Part shown: piece after piece, positions 1-7,061 of the stretch
How the letters are laid out: each line of letters opens with the position of its first letter
How positions within the stretch are numbered: the stretch's first letter is position 1
Assembly (NCBI GenBank): GCA_041481445.1
Contig: JBGPBV010000212.1
Location: 1-9,599 of the forward strand
Direction: 5' to 3'
DNA from: AA29 sp041481445
GTDB lineage: Bacteria; Acidobacteriota; Vicinamibacteria; Fen-336
Length of the DNA stretch: 9,599 nt
Notes under the pieces: model-generated
What the model was told of the DNA's origin: nothing
What the model saw: the letters and a program-made list of their open reading frames with translations, nothing else
Databases searched by the model: none
Position numbers and translations under genes: made by a program

Positions 1-7
1 GCCGGTG

Positions 8-1366
8 ATGACGACCCTCGAGGAGTTCTACAAGGTCGGACCCGGGCCCTCCAGCTCGCACACCATCGGCCCGATGCGCATCACCTACGACTTCTACCAG
101 CGCTGCACCAAGCTGCCCGCGGACCAGCTCGCCAAGGTGACGAGCCTCAAGGTCCACCTCTTCGGCAGCCTGAGCGCCACCGGCAAGGGGCACGGCACGG
201 AGCGCGCCTCCCTGGCCGGGGTGATCGGCAAGGAGCCGGCCACCGTCGAGCCGGCGTTCCTCGACAGCCTGGCCACGAAGCCGGACCAGGTCTTCCCGGT
301 GAAGCTCGGCAGCAAGACGTTCGACGTGTCGCTCAAGGACATCGTCTACGACGCCCCCAAGGGCGACTTTCCGCACCCCAACACGATGACCTGCAAGCTG
401 ATGGCGGGCGACACCGTGCTGCTCGAGCAGGAGTACTACTCGGTCGGCGGCGGGTTCATCGAGTGGAAGGGCTACCAGCCGCCGAAGAAGGGCCAGCCGA
501 AGTACCCGTACGCCACCATGAAGGAGCTGCAGGCGCATGCGGAGAAGAACAACCTCACCATCGCGCAGGTCGCCATGGCGAACGAGGTGGCCGTCTCCGG
601 CAAGAGCGAGGCGGAGGTCAATGCCTTCCTCGACAAGATCGCGACGGCGATGGTGAACATCGTCAAGTCCGGTCTCGCCGCCCCCACCTCCACCCTGCCC
701 GGCCCCATCAAGCTCAAGACCAAGGCCGGCGAGGTCTACAAGCGCGCGATGGACGACACCTTCGAGAGGCAACGCGGGGTGGGGGTCATCTCGGCCTATG
801 CCCTGGCCGGGTCGGAAGAGAACGCGCGCGGACACCTCGTCGTCACCGCGCCCACCGGCGGCTCCGCCGGCGTCATCCCCGCGATCGTCTATGCGCTCGG
901 AGAGGGCGGCCGCAAGCTGCCGCAGGACAAGATCCGCAGCGGCCTGATCGCCGCCGCCGCCATCGGCTACCTCTGCAAGCACAACGCCACCCTGTCCGGC
1001 GCCGAGGGCGGCTGCCAAGCCGAGATCGGCGTGGCCTCGGCGATGGGCGCGGCCCTGATCGCGCAGGCGAGCGACCAGAGCCACCAGGTCGTCGCCAACG
1101 CCGCCGAGTCGTCCTTGCAGCATCACCTGGGGATGACGTGCGACCCGGTCGCGGGCTTCGTGCAGGTGCCGTGCATCGAGCGCTGCGCGTTCGGGGCGGT
1201 CAAGGCCTGGACCGGCTTCATGATCGCGAGCAACGAGATCCCCGCCAACCGCCGCCTGGACTTCGACACCACCGTCAACGCCATGGCGCTGACGGCCAAG
1301 GAGATGAACTCCAAGTACAAGGAGACGTCCGAGGGCGGCCTCGCCGTCTCGGTGGTGCTCTGCTAG
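8..1366 (+). CDS. sdaA: L-serine dehydratase, single-chain iron-sulfur type
   Basis: Deaminates L-serine to pyruvate and ammonia in the cytoplasm using an oxygen-sensitive [4Fe-4S] cluster instead of PLP. The protein of about 452 residues has the usual full length of SdaA/SdaB/TdcG. The beta domain comes first, opening with KVGPGPSSSHT and carrying YYSVGGGF. The alpha domain follows, with GAEGGCQAEIG, GMTCDPVAG and VQVPCIERC. Counting from the GTG at 5, the cluster cysteines are C337, C379 and C390. Their spacing of 42 and 11 is what I recall for the Legionella enzyme (C343, C385, C396). The last residue is also cysteine (C453), as expected for the tail-in-mouth ligand of that family. ATG 8 is preferred over GTG 5 because it places KVGPGPSSSHT as in E. 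coli SdaA. The left edge leaves no room to see a ribosome site or promoter. It is the first visible gene, and its stop overlaps the next start by one base. Confidence 0.95.
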   Translation: MTTLEEFYKVGPGPSSSHTIGPMRITYDFYQRCTKLPADQLAKVTSLKVHLFGSLSATGKGHGTERASLAGVIGKEPATVEPAFLDSLATKPDQVFPVKLGSKTFDVSLKDIVYDAPKGDFPHPNTMTCKLMAGDTVLLEQEYYSVGGGFIEWKGYQPPKKGQPKYPYATMKELQAHAEKNNLTIAQVAMANEVAVSGKSEAEVNAFLDKIATAMVNIVKSGLAAPTSTLPGPIKLKTKAGEVYKRAMDDTFERQRGVGVISAYALAGSEENARGHLVVTAPTGGSAGVIPAIVYALGEGGRKLPQDKIRSGLIAAAAIGYLCKHNATLSGAEGGCQAEIGVASAMGAALIAQASDQSHQVVANAAESSLQHHLGMTCDPVAGFVQVPCIERCAFGAVKAWTGFMIASNEIPANRRLDFDTTVNAMALTAKEMNSKYKETSEGGLAVSVVLC

Positions 1367-2610
1367 TGAAGGCGGCCGGCGTCGCGTGGCTCGTGACGGC
1401 CGTGTACTACTTCTACCAGTACACGCTCCGCTCGGCGCCGGCCGTCATGATGCCGCAGCTCTCGGAAGCCTTCGGTCTCAGCGCGATGGGCGTGGCCTCG
1501 ATGGTGGGCCTCTTCTACTACGGCTACTCGCCGTTCAGCCTGGTGGCGGGAGTGGCGATGGACCGGCTGGGGCCGCGCCGGGTGGTCCCCCTGGGCGCGG
1601 CCGCCGTCGGCGTGGGGGCGCTCTTGTTCGCCTTCGGCAGCAGCGGGGTGGCCAGCCTCGGCCGCGTGCTGCAGGGGGCGGGGGGCGTCTTCGCGCTCGT
1701 GGGCGCCGTCTACATCGCCACCACGAGCTTCCCCGCCTCGCGCGCGGCCACGCTCATCGGGGCCACGCAGATGTTCGGCATGGCCGGCGGGTCCGCCGGC
1801 CAGTTCGTGGTCGGACCGGTGATCGCGTCCGGTGTCCCCTGGAATCGCTTCTGGATCGTCATGGGCGTGGCCGGTCTGGCCATCGCCGCCCTCCTGTTCG
1901 TGCTCCTCCCGCGGGAAGAGAAGCCGGACGCGGGCGGCGACTGGATGCGGAGCGCGGGCCGCGCGATGGGCCTCGTCCTTGCCAACCCGCAGTCGATCCT
2001 GTGCGGGATGATCGCCGGCCTCCTGTTCATCCCCACGACCATCTTCGACATGGTCTGGGGCGTCCGCTACCTGCAGGAGGCCCGGGGCTTCGAATACGCG
2101 GCGGCGGTGACGCGCTCGGCCGCGGTTCCGCTGGGCTGGATCATCGGCTGCCCGCTCCTCGGCCTCGTCTCCGATCGGGTCGGCCGGCGCAAGCCGGTGA
2201 TCATGGGGGGCGCGCTCGTCCTGCTGGCCTGCCTCGTCTGGATCCTCTACGGCCCGGTGGACCTCCTTCCGCCGTACGTCCTCGGGATCGTGACCGGCCT
2301 CGGCTCGGGCGCGGCCATGCTGCCCTATACCGTGATCAAGGAAGCCAATCCGCCCGAGGTGAGCGGCACCGCCACCGGAGTGGTCAACTTCCTCAACTTC
2401 ACGTTCAGCGCGCTCCTGGGCCCCGTGTTCGCCGGGCTCCTCCGGGGCGCGGCCGGCGCGGCCGACTCCATGACGCTGGGGCATTACCAGGCCGCGTTCC
2501 TGCCCCTGATCTTCGGCGTCGGCCTCGCGATGGTCCTCACCTTCTTCTTGCGGGAGACGGGACGAGTGGCGGCTCCGCCCGCCCTGGCCGCCGCACGGGA
2601 GATCGCATGA
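1366..2610 (+). CDS. MFS transporter, possible amino-acid (Pht-like) permease
   Basis: A 414-residue inner-membrane protein with about 12 hydrophobic helices in two halves. The MFS signature loop occurs after helix 2 (GVAMDRLGPRR, residues 62-72) and again in the second half (GLVSDRVGRRK, residues 266-276), so the fold is secure. Substrate is not shown by sequence. The first helix contains YFYQYTLRSAPAVM, which resembles the start of Legionella Pht-type amino-acid transporters as I remember them. With serine dehydratase in front, serine or threonine uptake is the best inference. The start is GTG 1366, sharing its G with the sdaA stop (TAGTG). ATG 1447 would delete helix 1. No good ribosome site precedes the GTG, so translation probably depends on coupling to sdaA. 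The reading frame is open far upstream inside sdaA, but that part has no membrane-protein character. A carboxylate exporter is an alternative role. Confidence 0.88.
   Translation: MKAAGVAWLVTAVYYFYQYTLRSAPAVMMPQLSEAFGLSAMGVASMVGLFYYGYSPFSLVAGVAMDRLGPRRVVPLGAAAVGVGALLFAFGSSGVASLGRVLQGAGGVFALVGAVYIATTSFPASRAATLIGATQMFGMAGGSAGQFVVGPVIASGVPWNRFWIVMGVAGLAIAALLFVLLPREEKPDAGGDWMRSAGRAMGLVLANPQSILCGMIAGLLFIPTTIFDMVWGVRYLQEARGFEYAAAVTRSAAVPLGWIIGCPLLGLVSDRVGRRKPVIMGGALVLLACLVWILYGPVDLLPPYVLGIVTGLGSGAAMLPYTVIKEANPPEVSGTATGVVNFLNFTFSALLGPVFAGLLRGAAGAADSMTLGHYQAAFLPLIFGVGLAMVLTFFLRETGRVAAPPALAAAREIA
2597..2601 (+). promoter_or_regulatory. Ribosome binding site for the phosphotransacylase gene
   Basis: GGGAG lies five bases before ATG 2607, inside the end of the transporter gene. 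It supports that start, where the transporter stop and the new start overlap as ATGA. Confidence 0.55.
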
Positions 2611-3554
2611 CTCGAGAGACGGGAACGGGAAAGTACGAGCGGCTCCTGGAGAGGTGCCGGACCCTGCCCGCCGTGCCCACCGCGGTGGCCTATCCCTGCG
2701 AAGAGTCGGCCCTGGCCGGAGCGGTCGAGGCCGGCGAGAAGGGATTGATCGAGCCGATCCTCGTGGGCCCGGAGGCGACGATCGAGGAGATCGCGCGCAC
2801 GGCCAGGATCGACCTCGGTCGCGTCCAGATCGTGGACGCCCCGGACGGCCGCGCGGCGGCGGCGAAGGCGGTGGCGCTCGTGCGCGAGGGCAAGGCCGAG
2901 CTCCTGATGAAGGGCAGCCTCCACACCGACGAGCTGCTGGCCGCCGTCGTGGCCCGCGAGACGGGACTGCGCACGGGACGCCGCATCAGCCACGTCTTCA
3001 TCATGGACGTGCCGACCTACCACAAGGTCCTGATCGTCACCGACGCCGCCATCAACATCGCGCCGACCCTGGAGGACAAGGTCGACATCTGCCAGAACGC
3101 CATCGACCTCGCCATCGTGCTCGGCGTCGAGCGCCCCAAGGTCGCGATCCTGGCCGCGGTGGAGACCGTGAACTCGAAGATGCCGGCCACCCTCGATGCG
3201 GCCGCCCTGTGCAAGATGGCCGACCGGAAGCAGATCACGGGCGGCATCCTGGACGGCCCGCTGGCCTTCGACAACGCGATCAGCACGGAGGCGGCTCGGA
3301 CGAAGGGGATCCAGTCCGAGGTCGCCGGCGACCCCGACATCCTCCTCGTCCCCGACCTCGAAGCCGGCAACATGCTGGCCAAGCAGCTCACCTTCCTGGC
3401 CAAGGCCGACAGCGCCGGGCTCGTGCTCGGCGCCCGTGTGCCCATCATCCTGACCAGCCGCGCCGACAGCGTCCGCTCGAGGATCGCGAGCTGCGCGGTC
3501 GCGATGCTGGCGGCCCATGCGCGGCGGCAGCAGCAGTTGCCGGCGGTGAGGTAG
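2607..3554 (+). CDS. Phosphate acetyl/butyryltransferase (short Pta/Ptb type)
   Basis: Transfers the acyl group of acetyl-CoA (or propionyl/butyryl-CoA) to phosphate, giving the acyl phosphate used by the kinase encoded next. The 315-residue protein is a single PTA/PTB domain, without the N-terminal regulatory domains of the roughly 700-residue E. coli Pta. Recognisable family segments are LLMKGSLHTDELL (99-111), FIMDVPTYHK (131-140), DGPLAFDNA (216-224), DLEAGNMLAKQL (250-261) and RVPIILTSRADS (277-288). The sequence closely resembles proteins often annotated as the phosphate acetyltransferase half of MaoC-Pta fusions, but no MaoC hydratase domain is present and the chain begins directly at the transferase. 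It overlaps the transporter by four bases (ATGA) and lies eight bases before the kinase. Acyl specificity (C2, C3 or C4) cannot be read from the sequence; acetyl is inferred from the pyruvate formate-lyase downstream. Confidence 0.9.
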   Translation: MTRETGTGKYERLLERCRTLPAVPTAVAYPCEESALAGAVEAGEKGLIEPILVGPEATIEEIARTARIDLGRVQIVDAPDGRAAAAKAVALVREGKAELLMKGSLHTDELLAAVVARETGLRTGRRISHVFIMDVPTYHKVLIVTDAAINIAPTLEDKVDICQNAIDLAIVLGVERPKVAILAAVETVNSKMPATLDAAALCKMADRKQITGGILDGPLAFDNAISTEAARTKGIQSEVAGDPDILLVPDLEAGNMLAKQLTFLAKADSAGLVLGARVPIILTSRADSVRSRIASCAVAMLAAHARRQQQLPAVR

Positions 3555-3557
3555 GGG
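3553..3557 (+). promoter_or_regulatory. Ribosome binding site for the acetate kinase gene
   Basis: AGGGG overlaps the phosphotransacylase stop codon and sits five bases before ATG 3563. It supports that start and tight translational linkage of the two enzymes. Confidence 0.5.
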
Positions 3558-3562
3558 TCGCC

Positions 3563-4759
3563 ATGGACGACTACGCCCTCGTCCTCAACGCGGGCTCTTC
3601 GAGCCTGAAGTTCTGCGTCTACCGGAGGCCGGGGGTCGAGGCCTGGCGGCTGGAGGCGCGCGGCCAGATCGAGGGGATCGGGACGGCGCCGCGCTTGTCG
3701 GCCAGGGACGAAGCGGGCAAGGCCCTCGCGGACGAGCGGTTGGACGCGGCCGTGCGCGACGGCCGGGCCGCGCTCGAGAGCCTGGCCGCCTGGCTCCGCT
3801 CCCGGTACGGCGGCGCGCGCGTGCTCGGCGTGGGCCATCGTGTCGTCCACGGGGGGCCGCGCTTCGCCGGTCCCGTCGTCGTCACGCTCCAGGTCCTGGA
3901 GGAGCTGCGCAAGCTGGTGCCCCTGGCTCCCCTCCACCAGCCCTACAACCTGGCCGCCATCGAGGCCGTCGCCGAGCGGCTTCCCGGGGTGCCGCAGGTG
4001 GCCTGCTTCGACACCGCGTTCCACCGGGGCCAGCCGCCGGTGGCGGAGGTGATCCCGCTCCCGCTCGAGGTCCGGGGGGGCGGCGTGCAGCGCTACGGCT
4101 TCCACGGCCTGTCCTACGAGTACATCGCCTCGGTGCTGCCCGACGTCGCGCCGGAGATCGCCCACGGCCGCGTGATCGTCGCCCACCTGGGCAGCGGGGC
4201 CAGCCTCTGCGCGCTGCGGGATGGAAAGAGCGTGGACTCGAGCTTCGGGTTCACCGCCCTCGATGGGCTCTGCATGGGCTCGCGCCCCGGGGCGCTCGAT
4301 CCCGGGGTGGTGCTCTACCTGTTCCAGGGCCTCGGGCTCACCGCGAAGGACGTCGAGACCATCCTCTACAAGAAGTCGGGCCTGCTCGGCATCTCCGGGA
4401 TCAGCAACGACATGCGCGACCTGCTGGGCAACCCCGAGCCCGGCGCCCGGCTGGCCGTCGACTACTTCGTGTACCGCGCGGCCAAGGAGATCGGCGCGCT
4501 GGCGGCGGTGCTGGGCGGGGTCGACGGGCTCGTCTTCACCGCCGGCATCGGCGAGAACTCGCCCGAGATCCGGCAGCGCATCGGCCAGGCCTGTGCGTGG
4601 CTGGGCCTCGAGATCGACGCCCTTCTCAACGCGAAGAAGGGACCCCGGATCTCCAGCGCGCGAAGCCGGCTCTCGGCCTGGGTGATCCCGACCAACGAGG
4701 AGCTGATGATCGCCCGGCACACGGGGCTGCTGCTGGGACTGATGTCCGCCCGCGCCTAG
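3563..4759 (+). CDS. ackA: Acetate/propionate family kinase
   Basis: Converts acyl phosphate plus ADP to carboxylate plus ATP, the energy-yielding last step of the pathway; cytoplasmic, ASKHA fold. At 398 residues it has the usual AckA/TdcD length. Visible motifs are NAGSSSLKF (9-17), GHRVVHGG (91-98), CFDTAFH (148-154), RYGFHGLSYEY (177-187), AHLGSGASL (207-215), FTAGIGEN (325-332) and IPTNEELMIA (375-384). Residues matching the catalytic set known from the Methanosarcina enzyme are N9, R93, D150, H181, R241 and E380. The phosphate-loop segment reads GLCMGSRPGALDPG, where many acetate kinases have GTRSGDIDPG; I recall GALDPG variants in other high-GC proteobacterial members, so activity is expected. 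It pairs with the phosphotransacylase in front and precedes the formate lyase by 23 bases. Propionate or butyrate could also be the product; the sequence does not settle this. Confidence 0.93.
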   Translation: MDDYALVLNAGSSSLKFCVYRRPGVEAWRLEARGQIEGIGTAPRLSARDEAGKALADERLDAAVRDGRAALESLAAWLRSRYGGARVLGVGHRVVHGGPRFAGPVVVTLQVLEELRKLVPLAPLHQPYNLAAIEAVAERLPGVPQVACFDTAFHRGQPPVAEVIPLPLEVRGGGVQRYGFHGLSYEYIASVLPDVAPEIAHGRVIVAHLGSGASLCALRDGKSVDSSFGFTALDGLCMGSRPGALDPGVVLYLFQGLGLTAKDVETILYKKSGLLGISGISNDMRDLLGNPEPGARLAVDYFVYRAAKEIGALAAVLGGVDGLVFTAGIGENSPEIRQRIGQACAWLGLEIDALLNAKKGPRISSARSRLSAWVIPTNEELMIARHTGLLLGLMSARA

Positions 4760-4764
4760 CGGGC
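4748..4764 (+). other. Short perfect inverted repeat across the ackA stop codon
   Basis: GCCCGC, a five-base loop (GCCTA), then GCGGGC: a 6-bp all-GC hairpin overlapping the last ackA codons and ending seven bases before the GAGGAAAGG ribosome site of the formate lyase gene. No T-run follows, so it is not a standard intrinsic terminator. It could affect RNA processing or relative expression of the two genes, or be chance in GC-rich DNA. Confidence 0.3.
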
Positions 4765-4770
4765 AGGAGC

Positions 4771-4779
4771 GAGGAAAGG
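4771..4779 (+). promoter_or_regulatory. Strong ribosome binding site for the formate lyase gene
   Basis: The purine-rich GAGGAAAGG ends three bases before ATG 4783, with its GAGG core eight bases away. It is the strongest-looking ribosome site in the window and lies in the largest gap (23 bases), which fits high translation of an abundant glycyl radical enzyme. Confidence 0.6.
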
Positions 4780-4782
4780 TCC

Positions 4783-7044
4783 ATGGCTTCCACCACGCAG
4801 CACGAGACCGGCACCGAAGGGGCGAGCGCTCCCTGGCGGGGATTCCGGACCGGCCTCTGGCAGAAGGAGATCGACGTCCGGGACTTCATCCAGCAGAACT
4901 ACGAGCCCTACGAGGGAGACGAGGCCTTCCTCGCCCCCGCCACCCCGCGCACCCTCAGGATCTGGGACAAGCTCTCCGCGCTGTTCGTCGAGGAGCGAAA
5001 GAAGGGCGTGCTCGAGATCTCGCAGATCCCGAGCTCCATCACCGCCCACGGCCCCGGCTACATCGACCGCGAGAACGAGGTCATCGTCGGCCTCCAGACC
5101 GAAGCGCCCCTCCGGCGCGCGATCATGCCCAATGGCGGCTTCCGCATGGTCGCGGGCGCGCTGAAGGCCTACGGCTACGAGCCCGATCCACACGTGGTGG
5201 AGGCCTTCACCAAGTACCGCAAGACCCACAACGAGGCCGTCTTCGACGCCTACACCGCGGACATCCGGAAATGCCGCAGCTCCCACGTCCTCACCGGGCT
5301 GCCCGACGCCTACGGCCGGGGCCGCATCATCGGCGACTACCGGCGCGTCGCCCTCTACGGTGTCGCGCGCCTGGTCGAGAAGAAGCAGCAGGAGAAGGCG
5401 GCCCTCGACGCCGAGCCCTCCACGGAAGACATCATCCGCGACCGCGAGGAGCTGTCCGAGCAGATCCGCGCGCTCAAGGAGCTGCAGCAGATGGCGAAGA
5501 GCTACGGCTTCGACGTCTCGCGGCCGGCGGCGAGCGCGAAGGAAGCCGTCCAGTGGCTCTACCTCGGCTACCTGGCGGCGGTGAAGGAGCAGAACGGCGC
5601 CGCCATGTCGCTGGGGCGGACCTCGACCTTCCTCGACGTGTACTTCGCGCGGGACCTGGCCGCGGGCGCCCTCACCGAGGAGCAGAGCCAGGAGATCGTC
5701 GACGACTTCGTGATCAAGCTGCGCATCGTCCGCTTCCTCCGGACCCCGGAGTACGACGAGCTGTTCGCGGGCGACCCGACCTGGGTCACCGAGTCCATCG
5801 CCGGGATGGGGGACGACGGCCGGCCGCTGGTCACCAAGACGAGCTTCCGCTTCCTCCAGACCCTCTACAACCTCGGCCCCGCCCCGGAGCCGAACCTGAC
5901 CATCTGGTACTCGCCGCGCCTGCCCGACGGCTTCCGTCGCTTCGCGTCGAAGGTCGCCATCGACACGAGCTCGCTCCAGTTCGAGAGCGACGAGATCATG
6001 CGGCGGACCTGGGGCGACGACGGCGCCATCGCCTGCTGCGTCTCGCCCATGCTCGTGGGCAAGCAGATGCAGTTCTTCGGGGCCCGGGCCAACCTCGCCA
6101 AGTGCCTCCTCTACGCGATCAACGGCGGCCGCGACGAGGCGAGCGGCGAGCAGGTGGGTCCGATCTTCGAGCCGGTCAAGGGCGAGGTCCTCGACTTCGA
6201 CGACGTCGTCTCGAAGCTCGAGAAGATGATGGACTGGCTGGCCTCCGTCTACGTCAGCGCGATGAACGTCATCCACTACATGCACGACAAGTACGCCTAC
6301 GAGCGCGTCGAGATGGCGCTGCACGATTACGCGCCCCTGCGGACGATGGCCTTCGGGATGGCCGGCCTGTCCGTGGTCGCGGACAGCCTCTCCGCGATCA
6401 AGCACGCCAGGGTCCACGTCGTCCGTGACGAGACGGGGCTGGTGACGGACTACCGGACGGAGGGCGAGTTCCCGGTCTTCGGCAACAACGACAACCGCGT
6501 GGACCACCTCGCCACCTGGGTCGTCAGCACGTTCATGAACAAGCTCCGGAAGTACCCGACCTATCGCCACGCCCTCCACACGCAGTCGATCCTGACCATC
6601 ACCTCGAACGTCGTGTACGGCAAGGCCACCGGGAACACGCCCGACGGCCGCCGCAAGGGGGAGCCCTTCGCGCCCGGCGCCAACCCGATGCACGGCCGGG
6701 ACAGCCACGGCATCCACGCCGCCGCCGCCTCCGTGGCCAAGATCCCCTACCGCGACGCCGCCGACGGCATCTCCCTCACCGCCACCCTGGTGCCGGAAGG
6801 CCTCGGGCGCGTGGCCGAGGACCGCGTCACCAACATGACTTCCATCCTCGACGCGTTCTTCGGCAGCACCGGCTATCACATGAACGTGAACGTGCTGAAC
6901 CGGGACACTCTCCTCGACGCGATGGACCACCCCGAGAAGTACCCGAACCTCACCATCCGGGTGTCGGGGTACGCGGTCAATTTCGTGCGGCTCACGCGCG
7001 AGCAGCAGATGGACGTGATCAACCGGACCTTCCACGGGGCGTGA
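4783..7044 (+). CDS. pflB: Pyruvate formate-lyase (formate C-acetyltransferase)
   Basis: Cleaves pyruvate with CoA to acetyl-CoA and formate in anoxic cytoplasm by glycyl radical chemistry. At 753 residues it is close to E. coli PflB (760) and can be followed along almost its entire length by eye. Landmarks are WQKEIDVRDFIQQNYEPYEG near the N-terminus, YRKTHNEAVFDAYT, GLPDAYGRGRIIGDYRRVAL, FLRTPEYDELFAGDP, IACCVSPMLVGKQMQFFGAR, TITSNVVYGK, TGNTPDGRR and RVSGYAVNFVRLT. The catalytic cysteine pair is C418-C419, the same numbers as in E. coli, and the radical glycine is G729, 24 residues before the C-terminus. ATG 4783 is supported by a strong ribosome site and by alignment with the E. coli N-terminus. 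Its activase is encoded one gene later. The E. coli paralogue TdcE also accepts 2-oxobutyrate; the sequence does not tell the two specificities apart, though pyruvate from serine fits the operon best. Confidence 0.97.
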   Translation: MASTTQHETGTEGASAPWRGFRTGLWQKEIDVRDFIQQNYEPYEGDEAFLAPATPRTLRIWDKLSALFVEERKKGVLEISQIPSSITAHGPGYIDRENEVIVGLQTEAPLRRAIMPNGGFRMVAGALKAYGYEPDPHVVEAFTKYRKTHNEAVFDAYTADIRKCRSSHVLTGLPDAYGRGRIIGDYRRVALYGVARLVEKKQQEKAALDAEPSTEDIIRDREELSEQIRALKELQQMAKSYGFDVSRPAASAKEAVQWLYLGYLAAVKEQNGAAMSLGRTSTFLDVYFARDLAAGALTEEQSQEIVDDFVIKLRIVRFLRTPEYDELFAGDPTWVTESIAGMGDDGRPLVTKTSFRFLQTLYNLGPAPEPNLTIWYSPRLPDGFRRFASKVAIDTSSLQFESDEIMRRTWGDDGAIACCVSPMLVGKQMQFFGARANLAKCLLYAINGGRDEASGEQVGPIFEPVKGEVLDFDDVVSKLEKMMDWLASVYVSAMNVIHYMHDKYAYERVEMALHDYAPLRTMAFGMAGLSVVADSLSAIKHARVHVVRDETGLVTDYRTEGEFPVFGNNDNRVDHLATWVVSTFMNKLRKYPTYRHALHTQSILTITSNVVYGKATGNTPDGRRKGEPFAPGANPMHGRDSHGIHAAAASVAKIPYRDAADGISLTATLVPEGLGRVAEDRVTNMTSILDAFFGSTGYHMNVNVLNRDTLLDAMDHPEKYPNLTIRVSGYAVNFVRLTREQQMDVINRTFHGA

Positions 7045-7050
7045 CCATGA

Positions 7051-7056
7051 AAGGAG
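7051..7056 (+). promoter_or_regulatory. Ribosome binding site deciding the ridA-like start
   Basis: AAGGAG lies five bases before ATG 7062 and after the upstream in-frame ATG 7047. It therefore favours 7062, which also gives a cleaner signal peptide (Met-Pro-Lys-Arg followed by the hydrophobic core). Confidence 0.65.
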
Positions 7057-7061
7057 CCTCG

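Noticed and set aside
463..1365. Upstream continuation of the transporter frame inside sdaA, which would give a 715-residue fusion
   Set aside because: The extra part is an Arg/Gly/His-rich out-of-frame reading of sdaA with no family features. The membrane protein begins naturally at GTG 1366.
2607..3554. MaoC hydratase-phosphotransacetylase fusion
   Set aside because: The chain starts straight into the transacylase domain at 315 residues, and the transporter gene directly precedes it, so no hydratase domain is present.
1363..4720. Long minus-strand open frames opposite the transporter, transacylase and kinase genes
   Set aside because: All are Arg/Ala/Gly/His-rich shadows of well-identified plus-strand genes, without motifs or ribosome sites.
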